Shown one piece after another: positions 1-7,674 of a stretch of DNA of 44,477 bases. The notes under the pieces are model-generated. The model was not told the origin of the DNA. It searched no databases and saw only the letters and a list, made by a program, of their open reading frames with translations. The stretch lies in the NCBI RefSeq assembly GCF_018131015.1, contig NZ_JAFCJJ010000041.1, positions 1 to 44,477 on the forward strand, in the 5' to 3' direction. The translations under genes and the position numbers were made by a program. This DNA comes from Bradyrhizobium diazoefficiens. Lineage in GTDB: Bacteria > Pseudomonadota > Alphaproteobacteria > Rhizobiales > Xanthobacteraceae. Positions within the stretch are counted from its first letter, which is position 1, and every line of letters starts with the position of its first letter.

Positions 1-82
1 AATCGACCAATCCAGTCCAGTTTGATGTGTCAGCTATGTCTCCGAACACCTGTCAGTGATCTGTCCGGTCTAAACAGAAGGC

Positions 83-162
83 GGGCAATCCAGTATTCCA
101 GAGGCCGCGCGGCTAGAATCGAAAGGCCGCGGCGTACTGGATGCCCCGCCTGCGCGGGGCAT
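83..162. repeat. Palindromic intergenic repeat
   Basis: The outer arms GGGCAATCCAGTA (83-95) and TACTGGATGCCC (135-146) are complementary apart from one extra A. An inner perfect hairpin, ATGCCCCGC (141-149) and GCGGGGCAT (154-162), has a 4-nt loop. I recognise this as a kind of repeat found many times between genes in Bradyrhizobium. It may also end transcripts of the leftward GST gene. No gene is seen in 1-231. Confidence 0.6.
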
Positions 163-231
163 GACAGCGAAGATTGAGGAGACGGCGAGGGAGAGGGCGG
201 AATGCGCCGCGCTCTCCCCGCGCCGCTGCGC

Positions 232-1167
232 CTAGGCCGGCGCTTTCGCCGCCGGAGCCGTGTCGAAGCCGACGCGCGGGAAGCGCAGGTTCACCTTCCC
301 CACCGAAGGGTCTTCGTGCCGGATCACGACCTCGTCGGCGGTCCACGCCAGCAGGCTTCCGTAGACGGGATTGCCGTAATCGTCGGGCGTGACGCTGACC
401 CAGTCGCCGCGCTTGAGACCGAGGGTCTGTGCCTCCGGCAGCCATTCGTCGGGCTCACTCGGCTCGCTGACCCTCGCGGCATCGATGGCCTGGTCGGGCG
501 TCATGGCGGCGAAGGTGCCATGGCCGATCGCCGCAACGCGCTTGTACCAGGGATCGATGATGTCGGCGAAGGCGATCAACTCATTCACCTCGCTGCCGCC
601 GTTCTGCCGCGCAAACCAGATCGGATGGTAGGCCGACAGATCGGCGGCGGAGGGATCGTTGCCGAGCACGAACTTGCGGCCATCGGCCAGGATCTCGGCG
701 AGCCGTGCCAGATGCGCGTTCACCCGTTGCAGGTACAACGGCCGCTTGGCGCGCAATTCCTGCGGGTCGAGGTTGACCCGGAACAGCGGCCGCCGCTCAT
801 CGATCAATTCCTGGGGAAGTCCGGGCATGTTGCCGATCGTCAGGCACACGGCGTTGAAGAACGAGCCCTTCTCGATCCACCAGCCGAACGCCTTTGCCAG
901 GCCCTCCTGGCCCCTGGGGTAGAGCGTGCCGGACCCACCCAGGCTTTCGACGGCCTTGAGAATGCGCAGCGTATCGCAATAGAACTCCGCGCCCACCTGC
1001 AGGATCGGCGTGCGCCGGTAGCCGCCCGTCATCGGCGTGAGTTTTGGGCGCGGCGTCCATACCGGAATTTCGACCGAGCTCCAGTTCACGCCCTTGAGGC
1101 CCAGGGCGAGGCGAATCTTCTCCGAGTAAGGCGAGAGTGGATAATGATGCAGGATGATTTGTGACAC
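232..1167 (-). CDS. Glutathione S-transferase family protein
   Basis: A 311-aa cytosolic protein. The N-terminal ~80 residues form a thioredoxin-like GST domain: a beta strand, then LSPYSEKIRLALGLKG, where the Ser/Tyr cluster occupies the glutathione-activating position, and later RRTPILQVG with the cis-Pro of the glutathione site. A helical C-terminal GST domain follows. About 60 further residues (DWVSVTPDDYGN onward) extend beyond a usual ~200-230-aa GST and form a separate small beta-rich part. The start is GTG, chosen because AGGAGGG lies at good spacing just upstream. It is the last gene of a leftward operon with the cupin gene (24-bp gap) and the monooxygenase gene. The context suggests detoxification of an electrophile or oxidised organic compound; the substrate is unknown. 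Confidence 0.85.
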   Translation of the reverse strand: MSQIILHHYPLSPYSEKIRLALGLKGVNWSSVEIPVWTPRPKLTPMTGGYRRTPILQVGAEFYCDTLRILKAVESLGGSGTLYPRGQEGLAKAFGWWIEKGSFFNAVCLTIGNMPGLPQELIDERRPLFRVNLDPQELRAKRPLYLQRVNAHLARLAEILADGRKFVLGNDPSAADLSAYHPIWFARQNGGSEVNELIAFADIIDPWYKRVAAIGHGTFAAMTPDQAIDAARVSEPSEPDEWLPEAQTLGLKRGDWVSVTPDDYGNPVYGSLLAWTADEVVIRHEDPSVGKVNLRFPRVGFDTAPAAKAPA

Positions 1168-1191
1168 GTGTTTCCCTCCTGTTCAGAGCGA

Positions 1192-1686
1192 CTACTTCTT
1201 CGGCGCCTGCATGTCGAAGCCGAGGAATTCGAACGGCGTGTCGCCATTGACCCAGGCGTGCCATGTATGCGGCTGGAACAGGATGACGTCGTCAGGCTTG
1301 TAGCTGACCTCGCCGTACGTCTTGCCGTCCTTGTCGTTCAGGGACATCTTGCCGGTGCCGCTGATGACGTAGAGAACGTAGGTCTGTTCCGCGGGGCCTT
1401 CGTGCAGGGCGATCGAGCCGTTGGCGTCGACGTGGCCGCGCATCACGTTGATGCCCTTGCCGATATCGATGCCGTTGGGCGGCACCTGATAGATCTGCCC
1501 GTAGTTGAAGCCTTTGTTCGCTATGCCGCCGATATCCGGGATGGCTGCGAGCTTTCCGGGCTCCTTCTTGACGGCAATCGCTTTGCCGCTGGCATCGACT
1601 TCAATGCTCGTGAGATCACCGGCAAGCGCCGGCGCGGCCATTGCGAGTGCCGCCACCGTACCGAGTCCATAGATCAGACCACGCAT
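1192..1686 (-). CDS. Secreted cupin-domain protein
   Basis: A 164-aa protein. The ATG at 1686 is preceded by GGGGAGGAAGAA and opens a clean Sec signal peptide (MRGLIYGLGTVAALAMAAPALA), so upstream in-frame codons are not used. The rest is a single cupin barrel. GHVDANGSIALHEGPAEQ resembles cupin motif 1, and PDDVILFQPHTWHAWVNG resembles motif 2 with a metal-type histidine pair (HTWHAW). It ends in a short C-terminal strand and an Ala-Pro-Lys-Lys tail. It probably binds a metal and a small organic ligand in the periplasm. Co-direction with a Tat-exported monooxygenase-like protein and a GST suggests a shared response to a reactive compound. The reaction cannot be given from sequence. Confidence 0.8.
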   Translation of the reverse strand: MRGLIYGLGTVAALAMAAPALAGDLTSIEVDASGKAIAVKKEPGKLAAIPDIGGIANKGFNYGQIYQVPPNGIDIGKGINVMRGHVDANGSIALHEGPAEQTYVLYVISGTGKMSLNDKDGKTYGEVSYKPDDVILFQPHTWHAWVNGDTPFEFLGFDMQAPKK

Positions 1687-1783
1687 TTCTTCCTCCCCTG
1701 TTGCTGCATTTTGTTTCGGGCGAAATTCGTCGTGGCCGCTCCCGAAGGGAGCGACCATCATCAGCAGTGCCGGGTGCGTCCGT

Positions 1784-2179
1784 TCAGCCGCCCGTGCGTG
1801 CGTCGAGAAAGAGCTGGGTGAACGGCTTTGCGAGTACGGGCTCGAGCTTGGGCACGATCGCCTTGATCTCCGGCGTCACCATGTGGGCGTCGAGCGCCGC
1901 CTTGTTGGTCCAGCGCTCGAAAGTCAGGAAGCGGCCGGGCTCGCCGATGACTTCCATCAGCGTATAGACCTGGCAGCCCGGCTCCTTGGCCGACGTCTCG
2001 GCAAACGGCACGAGCAGGTTGCGCAGCTCGTCCGCCTTGTCCTTCTTGGAGACGATCTCGGCAATCACGAAGTACCCGCTCTGTCCCGCCGCGATGGCGG
2101 ATGAGGCGGCAAGAACCGCAGACGCCATGCCGCCGAGAGCAGCGGCGCCGACGAATGCACGGCGATCCATGTCCGACAT
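1784..2179 (-). CDS. Tat-exported antibiotic biosynthesis monooxygenase (ABM) domain protein
   Basis: A 131-aa protein. The N terminus carries a twin-arginine signal (MDRRAFVGAAALGG followed by an Ala-rich stretch). The mature part is one ferredoxin-like ABM domain: GYFVIAEIVSKKDKADELRNLL, then a central EPGCQVYTL and FERWTNKAALDAHMVTPE. These are typical of the YgiN/quinol monooxygenase group, which dimerises and oxidises quinol- or catechol-like aromatics without a cofactor. The ATG at 2179 has GGGAGGG upstream. It is the first gene of the leftward operon and is divergent from an OhrR/MarR-type regulator. The export signal is unusual for this mostly cytoplasmic family and points to action on an envelope or external substrate. 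Confidence 0.85.
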   Translation of the reverse strand: MSDMDRRAFVGAAALGGMASAVLAASSAIAAGQSGYFVIAEIVSKKDKADELRNLLVPFAETSAKEPGCQVYTLMEVIGEPGRFLTFERWTNKAALDAHMVTPEIKAIVPKLEPVLAKPFTQLFLDARTGG

Positions 2180-2293
2180 GATGATTTCCCTCCCTTGAAG
2201 TTGTTTTGCCTTGAAGACGTCAGCCCGCGAGCCGGGGCTGGTGTGCTTCTTCCGTTCCGTTCATTGCCGGTTACAGAAGATACAATTAACTTG

Positions 2294-2329
2294 CATACGA
2301 TATAATGTGAGTCAACATTATGTGGTATG
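2294..2329. promoter_or_regulatory. Candidate MarR/OhrR operator overlapping divergent promoters
   Basis: In the 2180-2546 divergent gap there is a long dyad. The inner arms ATAATGT (2302-2308) and ACATTAT (2315-2321) are perfect around a 6-nt centre. The outer arms CATAC (2294-2298) and GTATG (2325-2329) are also perfect and equally spaced (3 nt each side). A plus-strand TATAAT (2301-2306) and a minus-strand TTGACT (read from 2318) lie inside it, so a bound dimer could block both directions. The region is markedly AT-rich against its surroundings. Binding by the adjacent regulator is inference. Confidence 0.6.
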
Positions 2330-2546
2330 GTGCATCGCAAAAACAGAATGGCGGGAATTTTCCCTGAACGGGGACCGATCGCGCGGTCTGCCGCGACTTG
2401 CATAGTCAGGTCTGCTGACGCTAAGATTCAGCGCAGACTCAACGCCAATCCGCAGGGCTTTTCCCCGCGCAGAATGCCGGTTCAGGCAAAGCCGGAGCCT
2501 TGCGAATGCAGGGCGGCGATTGGCAGCCATCCGGAAAGTCGGTGAT

Positions 2547-3128
2547 ATGCGACACGAAGCGAGACGAAACGGCCAGAACGCCAAGAGCGCCATTGCGCCG
2601 GTGGATATGCCGGGGCTCGACAACCACCTTTGCTTTGCACTGTACGCCGCCAGCAATCACATGACGCGGCTCTTCGTGCCGTTCCTCACCAAGCTTGGCG
2701 TGACCTATCCGCAATACCTGGTTCTGGTCGTGCTGTGGGAGCGCGGCGCGCAGGGCGTCGGCGACCTGTCCGGACTGCTGCGCATGGATTTTGGCACGCT
2801 GTCGCCGATGCTGAAGCGGCTCGAGGCCAAGGGTCTCGTCACCCGGCAACGGCAGGCTGCCGACGAGCGCCGCGTGCTGGTCGACCTGACGCCGAAGGGC
2901 GTTTCGCTTCGGAAGCGGACCGAGCAGATGCTGGGCGAGTTCTACTGCTTCCTGAACGTGCCCCTGGCGGAGCTGTTCGACCTGAAGGATCGCCTTCGTC
3001 ATTTCGTGGCCACGGCAGGTCCCAGGGAAGTGAAGACGACTGTCGCCAAGACACCTGCCAAGGCGCCGCGGCAGGCGGGCAGAAAAGGCGCGCCGGCTTC
3101 CCGCCTGCCGGTTTCCGGCGCGGTCTAG
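2547..3128 (+). CDS. OhrR/MarR-type winged-helix transcriptional regulator
   Basis: 193 aa from ATG 2547; TTG 2520 and ATG 2607 are also possible, and none has a strong Shine-Dalgarno. The first helix holds NHLCFALYAAS followed by GVTYPQYLVLVVLWE, the signature around the peroxide-sensing Cys of OhrR-type MarR proteins (Cys29 in this numbering). The winged helix follows: MDFGTLSPMLKRLEAKGLV as recognition helix and ADERRVLVDLTPKG as wing. A Lys/Ala/Pro-rich tail of about 40 residues extends beyond the usual ~150-aa family length. It probably represses the divergent GST-cupin-monooxygenase operon and itself through the dyad at 2294-2329, with release on oxidation of the Cys by organic peroxides. 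The ligand is inferred from family only. Confidence 0.85.
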   Translation: MRHEARRNGQNAKSAIAPVDMPGLDNHLCFALYAASNHMTRLFVPFLTKLGVTYPQYLVLVVLWERGAQGVGDLSGLLRMDFGTLSPMLKRLEAKGLVTRQRQAADERRVLVDLTPKGVSLRKRTEQMLGEFYCFLNVPLAELFDLKDRLRHFVATAGPREVKTTVAKTPAKAPRQAGRKGAPASRLPVSGAV

Positions 3129-3228
3129 GACCCGGAAGGCGCCACCCCAAAGCGGCGTCGGGCGGACTAGGCCGGAATTATCTCTCCGTTCGCATCGAGC
3201 ACGAACATAAGCCCCGCGGGAATGCCTC

Positions 3229-3522
3229 TCAGCGGGCGAGTCGAGAGCACCCCGCATCGAGAAGCGCAGACAGCGATGTTTTATCAGAGACGAAAACTGT
3301 CTCGGGGTTGTCTGCGCGAAAGACGACTTTGGTCACTTTGCCGTCACGCAGCACGGTGTTGGATCGAACAACGAACCAGGTGCCATTCGGCTGTCGGTGA
3401 TAGGCGGAACAATCTACCTCAGTAACTGACGGCGTGTTGGGTGTTTGGGCATTGCATGGCCGAAACATCCCGCCAACGATCAGGACCGAGAGAGTTAAAC
3501 TCTTCAACTGCCGACTGTTCAT
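3229..3522 (-). CDS. Small secreted hypothetical protein
   Basis: 97 aa with an N-terminal signal peptide (LKSLTLSVLIVGGMFRPCNAQ) and a ~72-residue mature domain. The mature part has two Cys (VDCSAYH and DAGCSRL) that could form a disulfide in the periplasm. It has alternating beta-like segments (GTWFVVRSNTVL, KVTKVVFRADN). I do not recognise a named family. It lies just upstream of, and is co-directional with, the first P450 gene (18-bp gap), but base composition is more AT-rich than the P450 genes. Its 3' end faces the regulator gene. Confidence 0.6.
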   Translation of the reverse strand: MNSRQLKSLTLSVLIVGGMFRPCNAQTPNTPSVTEVDCSAYHRQPNGTWFVVRSNTVLRDGKVTKVVFRADNPETVFVSDKTSLSALLDAGCSRLAR

Positions 3523-3540
3523 GCGTTGACTGTCGAGCCG

Positions 3541-4815
3541 TCAGCCCGGAATCCGCACCGGCAGCGTCTCATAGCCCTTGATGAAGCTGGAGTAGATCCG
3601 CTTCGGCTCGCCGACCACCTCGATGCGGTCGAAGCGCTTCAGCATCTCCTCCCAGACGATCCGGAGCTGCAATTCGGCGAGCCGCATGCCGACGCAGCGA
3701 TGGATGCCGAAACCGAAGGAGAGATGCGTACGGGGTCGCGGCCGGTCGATGATGAACTCGTCCGGCTTCTCGAACATCTCCTCGTCGCGGTTGCCCGAGA
3801 CGTACCACATCACCACGCGGTCGCCCTTCTTGATGTGCTTGCCGCCGATCTCGGTGTCGGCAAGCGCGGTGCGGCGCATATGGGCGAGCGGGGTCTGCCA
3901 GCGGATCACCTCCGGCACCATGGAATCGATCAGCGCCGGATTCTTCCGCAGCATCTCATATTGCTCCGGATTCTCGCTCAGCGCCAGCACCGAGCCGGAC
4001 ATGGTGTTGCGCGTGGTGTCGTTGCCGCCGACGATGAGCAGGATGATGTTGCCCATGAGATTGTCGGGATCCATGTGGCGCGTGGCCTCGTTGTGGGCCA
4101 TCAGCGACAGCAGATCGTTGCGCGGGGCGGAATTGACGCGCTCGTTCCACAGCCTGGACATGTAGGCATAGCATTCGTCCATCTCGCGCCGGCGCTCCTC
4201 GGCCGACGAGACGATGCCGCTTTTGGGCAGCGCGGTCGCGACGTCCGACCAGCGCGTCAGCTTGCGCCGCTCCTCCCAGGGGAAGTCGAACAGGGTCGCC
4301 AGCATCTGCGTCGTCAGCTCGATCGAGACGCGTTCGACGAAATTGAAGGTTTCGTTGCGCGGCAGATTGTCGAGCACGGTCTGGGAGCGCTGCCGGATCA
4401 GCTTTGCGAGCTCGTCCAGATGCGTCGGCGTGAACATCGGCGACACCGTCTTGCGCTGCGCCGAGTGCCGGGGCTGGTCCATGGCGATGAAGCTCGGCCA
4501 GTCATAGCCCTCCGGCACGTCACGGATCCCGATGCCGCCGAGCGTCGAGTCCGAGGAGAAGACGCCGTGACTGGTGTCGACATGCATGATGTCGTTGTAT
4601 TTCACCACCGACCAGTACGGCTCGATCGGCGCGTTGGTGCAGTAATGCACCGGCTCTTCCTTGCGCAGCCGCTCGAACCACGGCCACAGCGTGTCGTCCT
4701 GGAACAGCCTGGGCGCGCCGGGGTGAAACTGCGCCAGCGGGGTCGCATAGGCCTCCTCGCGCGCCTTGCGCATGCGTTCGGCCTTGTCGACTTTAACCGG
4801 CGTCTGGATGTTCAT
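3541..4815 (-). CDS. Cytochrome P450, CYP153-like
   Basis: 424 aa from ATG 4815, preceded by GGAG; in-frame upstream codons run into an intergenic repeat and are not used. All P450 landmarks are present: the oxygen-binding I-helix GGNDTTRNTMSG, ExxR in PEVIRWQTP, and the haem Cys in FGFGIHRCVGMRLAE near the C terminus. The wording around these motifs (LIVGGNDTTRN, HMRRTALAD, VVMWYVSGNRDE) matches my memory of CYP153, soluble bacterial P450s that hydroxylate alkanes, alcohols or fatty acids at the terminal carbon using ferredoxin and ferredoxin reductase. No ferredoxin or reductase gene lies in this window, so the electron partners must be elsewhere. It is a close paralogue of the gene at 4996-6261. 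Confidence 0.92.
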   Translation of the reverse strand: MNIQTPVKVDKAERMRKAREEAYATPLAQFHPGAPRLFQDDTLWPWFERLRKEEPVHYCTNAPIEPYWSVVKYNDIMHVDTSHGVFSSDSTLGGIGIRDVPEGYDWPSFIAMDQPRHSAQRKTVSPMFTPTHLDELAKLIRQRSQTVLDNLPRNETFNFVERVSIELTTQMLATLFDFPWEERRKLTRWSDVATALPKSGIVSSAEERRREMDECYAYMSRLWNERVNSAPRNDLLSLMAHNEATRHMDPDNLMGNIILLIVGGNDTTRNTMSGSVLALSENPEQYEMLRKNPALIDSMVPEVIRWQTPLAHMRRTALADTEIGGKHIKKGDRVVMWYVSGNRDEEMFEKPDEFIIDRPRPRTHLSFGFGIHRCVGMRLAELQLRIVWEEMLKRFDRIEVVGEPKRIYSSFIKGYETLPVRIPG

Positions 4816-4844
4816 GGTGGTGCTCCAGTGTGTCTCTTTCTTCG

Positions 4845-4987
4845 CCTCTCCCCGCGCGCGGGGAGAGGCCGGAATTCGAGCGAAGCTTGAATTCCGGGTG
4901 AGGGAGGCTCTCCGCGACCCGGCTGTCACCGTATTTGCGGATATAGCCCCTCACCCCGACCCTCTCCCCGTAAGAACGGGGAGAGGG
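4845..4987. repeat. Composite palindromic intergenic repeat between the P450 genes
   Basis: Three hairpins fill the gap. A perfect 24-nt palindrome CCTCTCCCCGCG/CGCGGGGAGAGG covers 4845-4868. CCGGAATTC (4869-4877) pairs with GAATTCCGG (4889-4897). CCCTCTCCCCGT (4960-4971) pairs with ACGGGGAGAGGG (4976-4987) around AAGA. The CTCTCCCCG/CGGGGAGAG ends recur at both sides, as in the short mobile palindromes common in Rhizobiales. It separates two co-directional genes and could form structure in the mRNA. Confidence 0.7.
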
Positions 4988-4995
4988 AGGTAGCT

Positions 4996-6261
4996 TCACG
5001 CCGCAATCTTCACCGGCAAGGTTTCAAGTCCCTTTACGAAGCTCGAATACACCCGCTTCGGCTCGCCCACCACGTCGATTTGGTCGAAGCGCTTCAGGAT
5101 CTCTTCCCAGATGATCTTGAGCTGGAGTTCGGCCAGGCGCAAGCCGACGCAGCGGTGGATGCCGAAGCCGAAGGAGAGGTGGGTGCGCGGGCGGGCGCGG
5201 TCGATGATGAAATCGTAGGGCTTTTCGATCGCCTCCTCGTCGCGGTTGCCCGAAACGTACCACATCACGACCTTGTCACCCTTCCTGATCTGCTTGCCGC
5301 GGAACTCGAAATCGGCAAGCGCGGTGCGACGCATATGCGCAAGCGGCGTCTGCCAGCGGATCACTTCCGGCACGAAGCTGTCGAGCAGAGCGGGGTTTTC
5401 GCGCAGCTTGCGATACTGTTCGGGGTGCTGGCTCAGCGCGTAGATCGAGCCCGACATGGTGTTGCGCGTGGTGTCGTTGCCGCCGACGATCAAAAGGATG
5501 AGATTGCCGAGGAAGTTCTTCGCATCCATGTCGCGCGTCGCCGCGCCGTGCGCCAGCATCGACAGCAGGTCGCTCTTCGGCGGCTGCGCGATGCGCTCCT
5601 TCCACAGCCTGCCAAAATAACCGGCGCATTCCGCGAGCTCGGCCATCCGCTCGTTCTCGGTCGGGACGAGCCCGTCGGGGCCGGGAATGGTCGTGGCGAT
5701 GTCGGACCAGCGCGTCAGCTTGCGGCGGTCCTCCCAGGGAAAGTCGAACAGCACCGCGAGCATCTGCGTGGTGAGCTCGATCGAGACGCGGTCGACCCAG
5801 TCGAACATCTCGCCGCGCGGGAGATTGTCCAGGCACTCGGCCGAGCGCTCGCGGATGTTGAGGGCGAGATTGTCCAGATGCGTCGGCGTGAACATCGGCG
5901 CCACGGTCTTGCGCTGGGCCGCATGGCGCGGCGGGTCCATCGAGATGAAGCTCTCGCGGCGCAGATCCGGATCGATGTCGCGAATGGTGATGCCGCCGAG
6001 CGCGGACGCCGAGGAGAACACGGCGTGATTGGTCTCGATTTCCATGATGTCGTTGTAGCGCGTCACCGACCAGTAGGGGCCAAACATCGAGTCCTTGCAG
6101 TAGTGCACGGGATCCTCGCGGCGCAGGCGATCGAAATAGGGCCAGAACGCATCGGTCCTGAACAATTCGGGATCGCCGGGGTCGAACTGCTCCAGCGGCA
6201 ACGATGCGGCGCGCTCGCGCAGCGCCTCGCGACTGGCCGCGCTCCCGGTGATCCCGTGCAT
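4996..6261 (-). CDS. Cytochrome P450, CYP153-like (tandem paralogue)
   Basis: 421 aa from ATG 6261, which has GGGAGAG five bases upstream; the reading frame stays open far beyond but over the divergent DUF898 gene. It carries I-helix GGNDTTRNTMSG, PEVIRWQTP (ExxR) and haem-ligand motif FGFGIHRCVGLRLAE. Long stretches are identical to the protein at 3541-4815 (for example MFTPTHLD, IELTTQML, LTRWSD, LLIVGGNDTTRN), so the pair arose by tandem duplication. The N-terminal third and the F/G region (NFVERVSIE against DWVDRVSIE, different loops near TTIPGPDG) differ most. That is where substrate is recognised, which suggests two substrates or chain lengths. The family predicts terminal hydroxylation of alkyl chains; the actual substrate is not known. 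Confidence 0.92.
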   Translation of the reverse strand: MHGITGSAASREALRERAASLPLEQFDPGDPELFRTDAFWPYFDRLRREDPVHYCKDSMFGPYWSVTRYNDIMEIETNHAVFSSASALGGITIRDIDPDLRRESFISMDPPRHAAQRKTVAPMFTPTHLDNLALNIRERSAECLDNLPRGEMFDWVDRVSIELTTQMLAVLFDFPWEDRRKLTRWSDIATTIPGPDGLVPTENERMAELAECAGYFGRLWKERIAQPPKSDLLSMLAHGAATRDMDAKNFLGNLILLIVGGNDTTRNTMSGSIYALSQHPEQYRKLRENPALLDSFVPEVIRWQTPLAHMRRTALADFEFRGKQIRKGDKVVMWYVSGNRDEEAIEKPYDFIIDRARPRTHLSFGFGIHRCVGLRLAELQLKIIWEEILKRFDQIDVVGEPKRVYSSFVKGLETLPVKIAA

Positions 6262-6525
6262 GACAGCTCTCCCTGACGTCGCCTGCCGCGTTCTTCTCGA
6301 ATTCTGCCGCGCGGCATTCAGGCTGCAATTACAGCCGGTTGTCTGCGTCGGGCAAGGGAGAGTTTGGCCAAGTCCAACCCTTGCTCCAACCTTGCGAGCG
6401 CGCCGGTGGAGGCGGAATCGAACGGAATTGCTCGAAATCCACCCAAAATCGAACCCACCCATCTTGGGGATCGACCAATCTCTGATAGTTTGAGCGCACC
6501 GCGCCTGCATCCCGAGGTTGCCACC

Positions 6526-7671
6526 GTGAACGATCTGCAATGGGGTCCGATCGGCCCGCCCCAACCGGTCCCGCCGCCGCTGCCGCCGACGCGGGTCGAC
6601 TTCACCGGCAACCGCTCCGAGTTCCGCAAGATGGTCACCAAGGGTGCCATGCTCGAGCTCGTCACCTTCGGCTTCTACCGGTTCTGGCTCGTCACCGACA
6701 TCCGTCGTCACCTCTGGTCGAACAGCGCGATCGACGGCGACGCCGCCGAATATACCGGCCGGGCCAAGGAGCTCCTGATCGGCTTTCTGGTCGCGCTCGC
6801 GATCCTGGTGCCGATCTACCTCGCGTATTTCCTCATCGGCATCGAGTTCGAGCGCTGGCAGGGCTTTGCTTCGACGCCGCTTTTCATCAGCTTCTATGCT
6901 TTCGGCCAGTTCGCGATTTTTCGCGCGCGGCGTTACAGGCTGACGCGCACGGTCTGGCGCGGCGTGCGGTTCTGGATGGACGGCTCGGGCTGGGCCTATT
7001 CGTTCCGCGCCATGCTGTGGGGCCTGCTGGTGCTCCTGACCCTCGGCCTCGCGCTGCCATGGCGCGATGCCTCGCTCGAGCGCTACAAGATGCAGCATAC
7101 CCATTACGGCGATCTGCGCGGCGACTTCGTCGGCGACGGCTGGCAGTTCTTCAAGCGCGCCTGGTGGCTGTGGCTGCTCAGCCCGGTCGCGCTGGTCATC
7201 TTTCCGCTGGCCCCGTTCTTCTATGCCGAGTTCAGGGCGCGCGAGTGGCGCTGGTGGCTCGACGGCATCCGCATCGGCGGCGTGAGCCTGTCCTCGGAGC
7301 TGCCGCACGATGCGTTCTACGGCCTCTACTGGAAGATGATCGGCTGGTGGACGCTGTTGAGCGTCGTGTTCGGGCTCTATCTCGCCGGTGCCGCCGGGCT
7401 GGTCGCTGCGGCTGGCGGGGGGCTTTCCGGACCCGACGCCATCGCGCGCAGCATTCCGCTTCTCGCCCTGACCGTGATCGGCTATCTCGGTTTGGCGCTT
7501 GCGCTCAACGTCGTCATGCGCGTCTATCTCCAGCACGATCTCTGGGTGAAGGTACTTGAAACGCTCGAGGTCCATGACATCGGTGCGGCGGCGGACGTGC
7601 AGGCTCGGGGCGAGCTCGCCAACGCGCTTGGCGAAGGTTTTGCCGACGGGCTCGATGTCGCGGGGTTCTAG
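6526..7671 (+). CDS. DUF898 (YjgN-like) inner-membrane protein
   Basis: 381 aa from GTG 6526, where the conserved-looking protein begins; the frame is open to 6364 but that part is not hydrophobic and overlaps likely promoter DNA. A Pro-rich start (GPPQPVPPPLPPT) is followed by FTGNRSEFRKMVTKGAMLELVTFGFYRFW, the DUF898 opening. There are roughly six membrane spans, with Trp/Arg-rich loops between. The function of DUF898 proteins is unknown. It is followed after 3 bp by an M48 peptidase gene, a pairing that suggests one envelope-maintenance unit. The gene diverges from the P450 pair across 264 bp. Confidence 0.85.
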   Translation: MNDLQWGPIGPPQPVPPPLPPTRVDFTGNRSEFRKMVTKGAMLELVTFGFYRFWLVTDIRRHLWSNSAIDGDAAEYTGRAKELLIGFLVALAILVPIYLAYFLIGIEFERWQGFASTPLFISFYAFGQFAIFRARRYRLTRTVWRGVRFWMDGSGWAYSFRAMLWGLLVLLTLGLALPWRDASLERYKMQHTHYGDLRGDFVGDGWQFFKRAWWLWLLSPVALVIFPLAPFFYAEFRAREWRWWLDGIRIGGVSLSSELPHDAFYGLYWKMIGWWTLLSVVFGLYLAGAAGLVAAAGGGLSGPDAIARSIPLLALTVIGYLGLALALNVVMRVYLQHDLWVKVLETLEVHDIGAAADVQARGELANALGEGFADGLDVAGF

Positions 7672-7674
7672 GCT

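Noticed and set aside
4996..7575. 859-aa reading frame on the minus strand containing the second P450
   Set aside because: The part beyond 6261 is antisense to the DUF898 gene and is not protein-like; the P450 has its own ATG and ribosome site.
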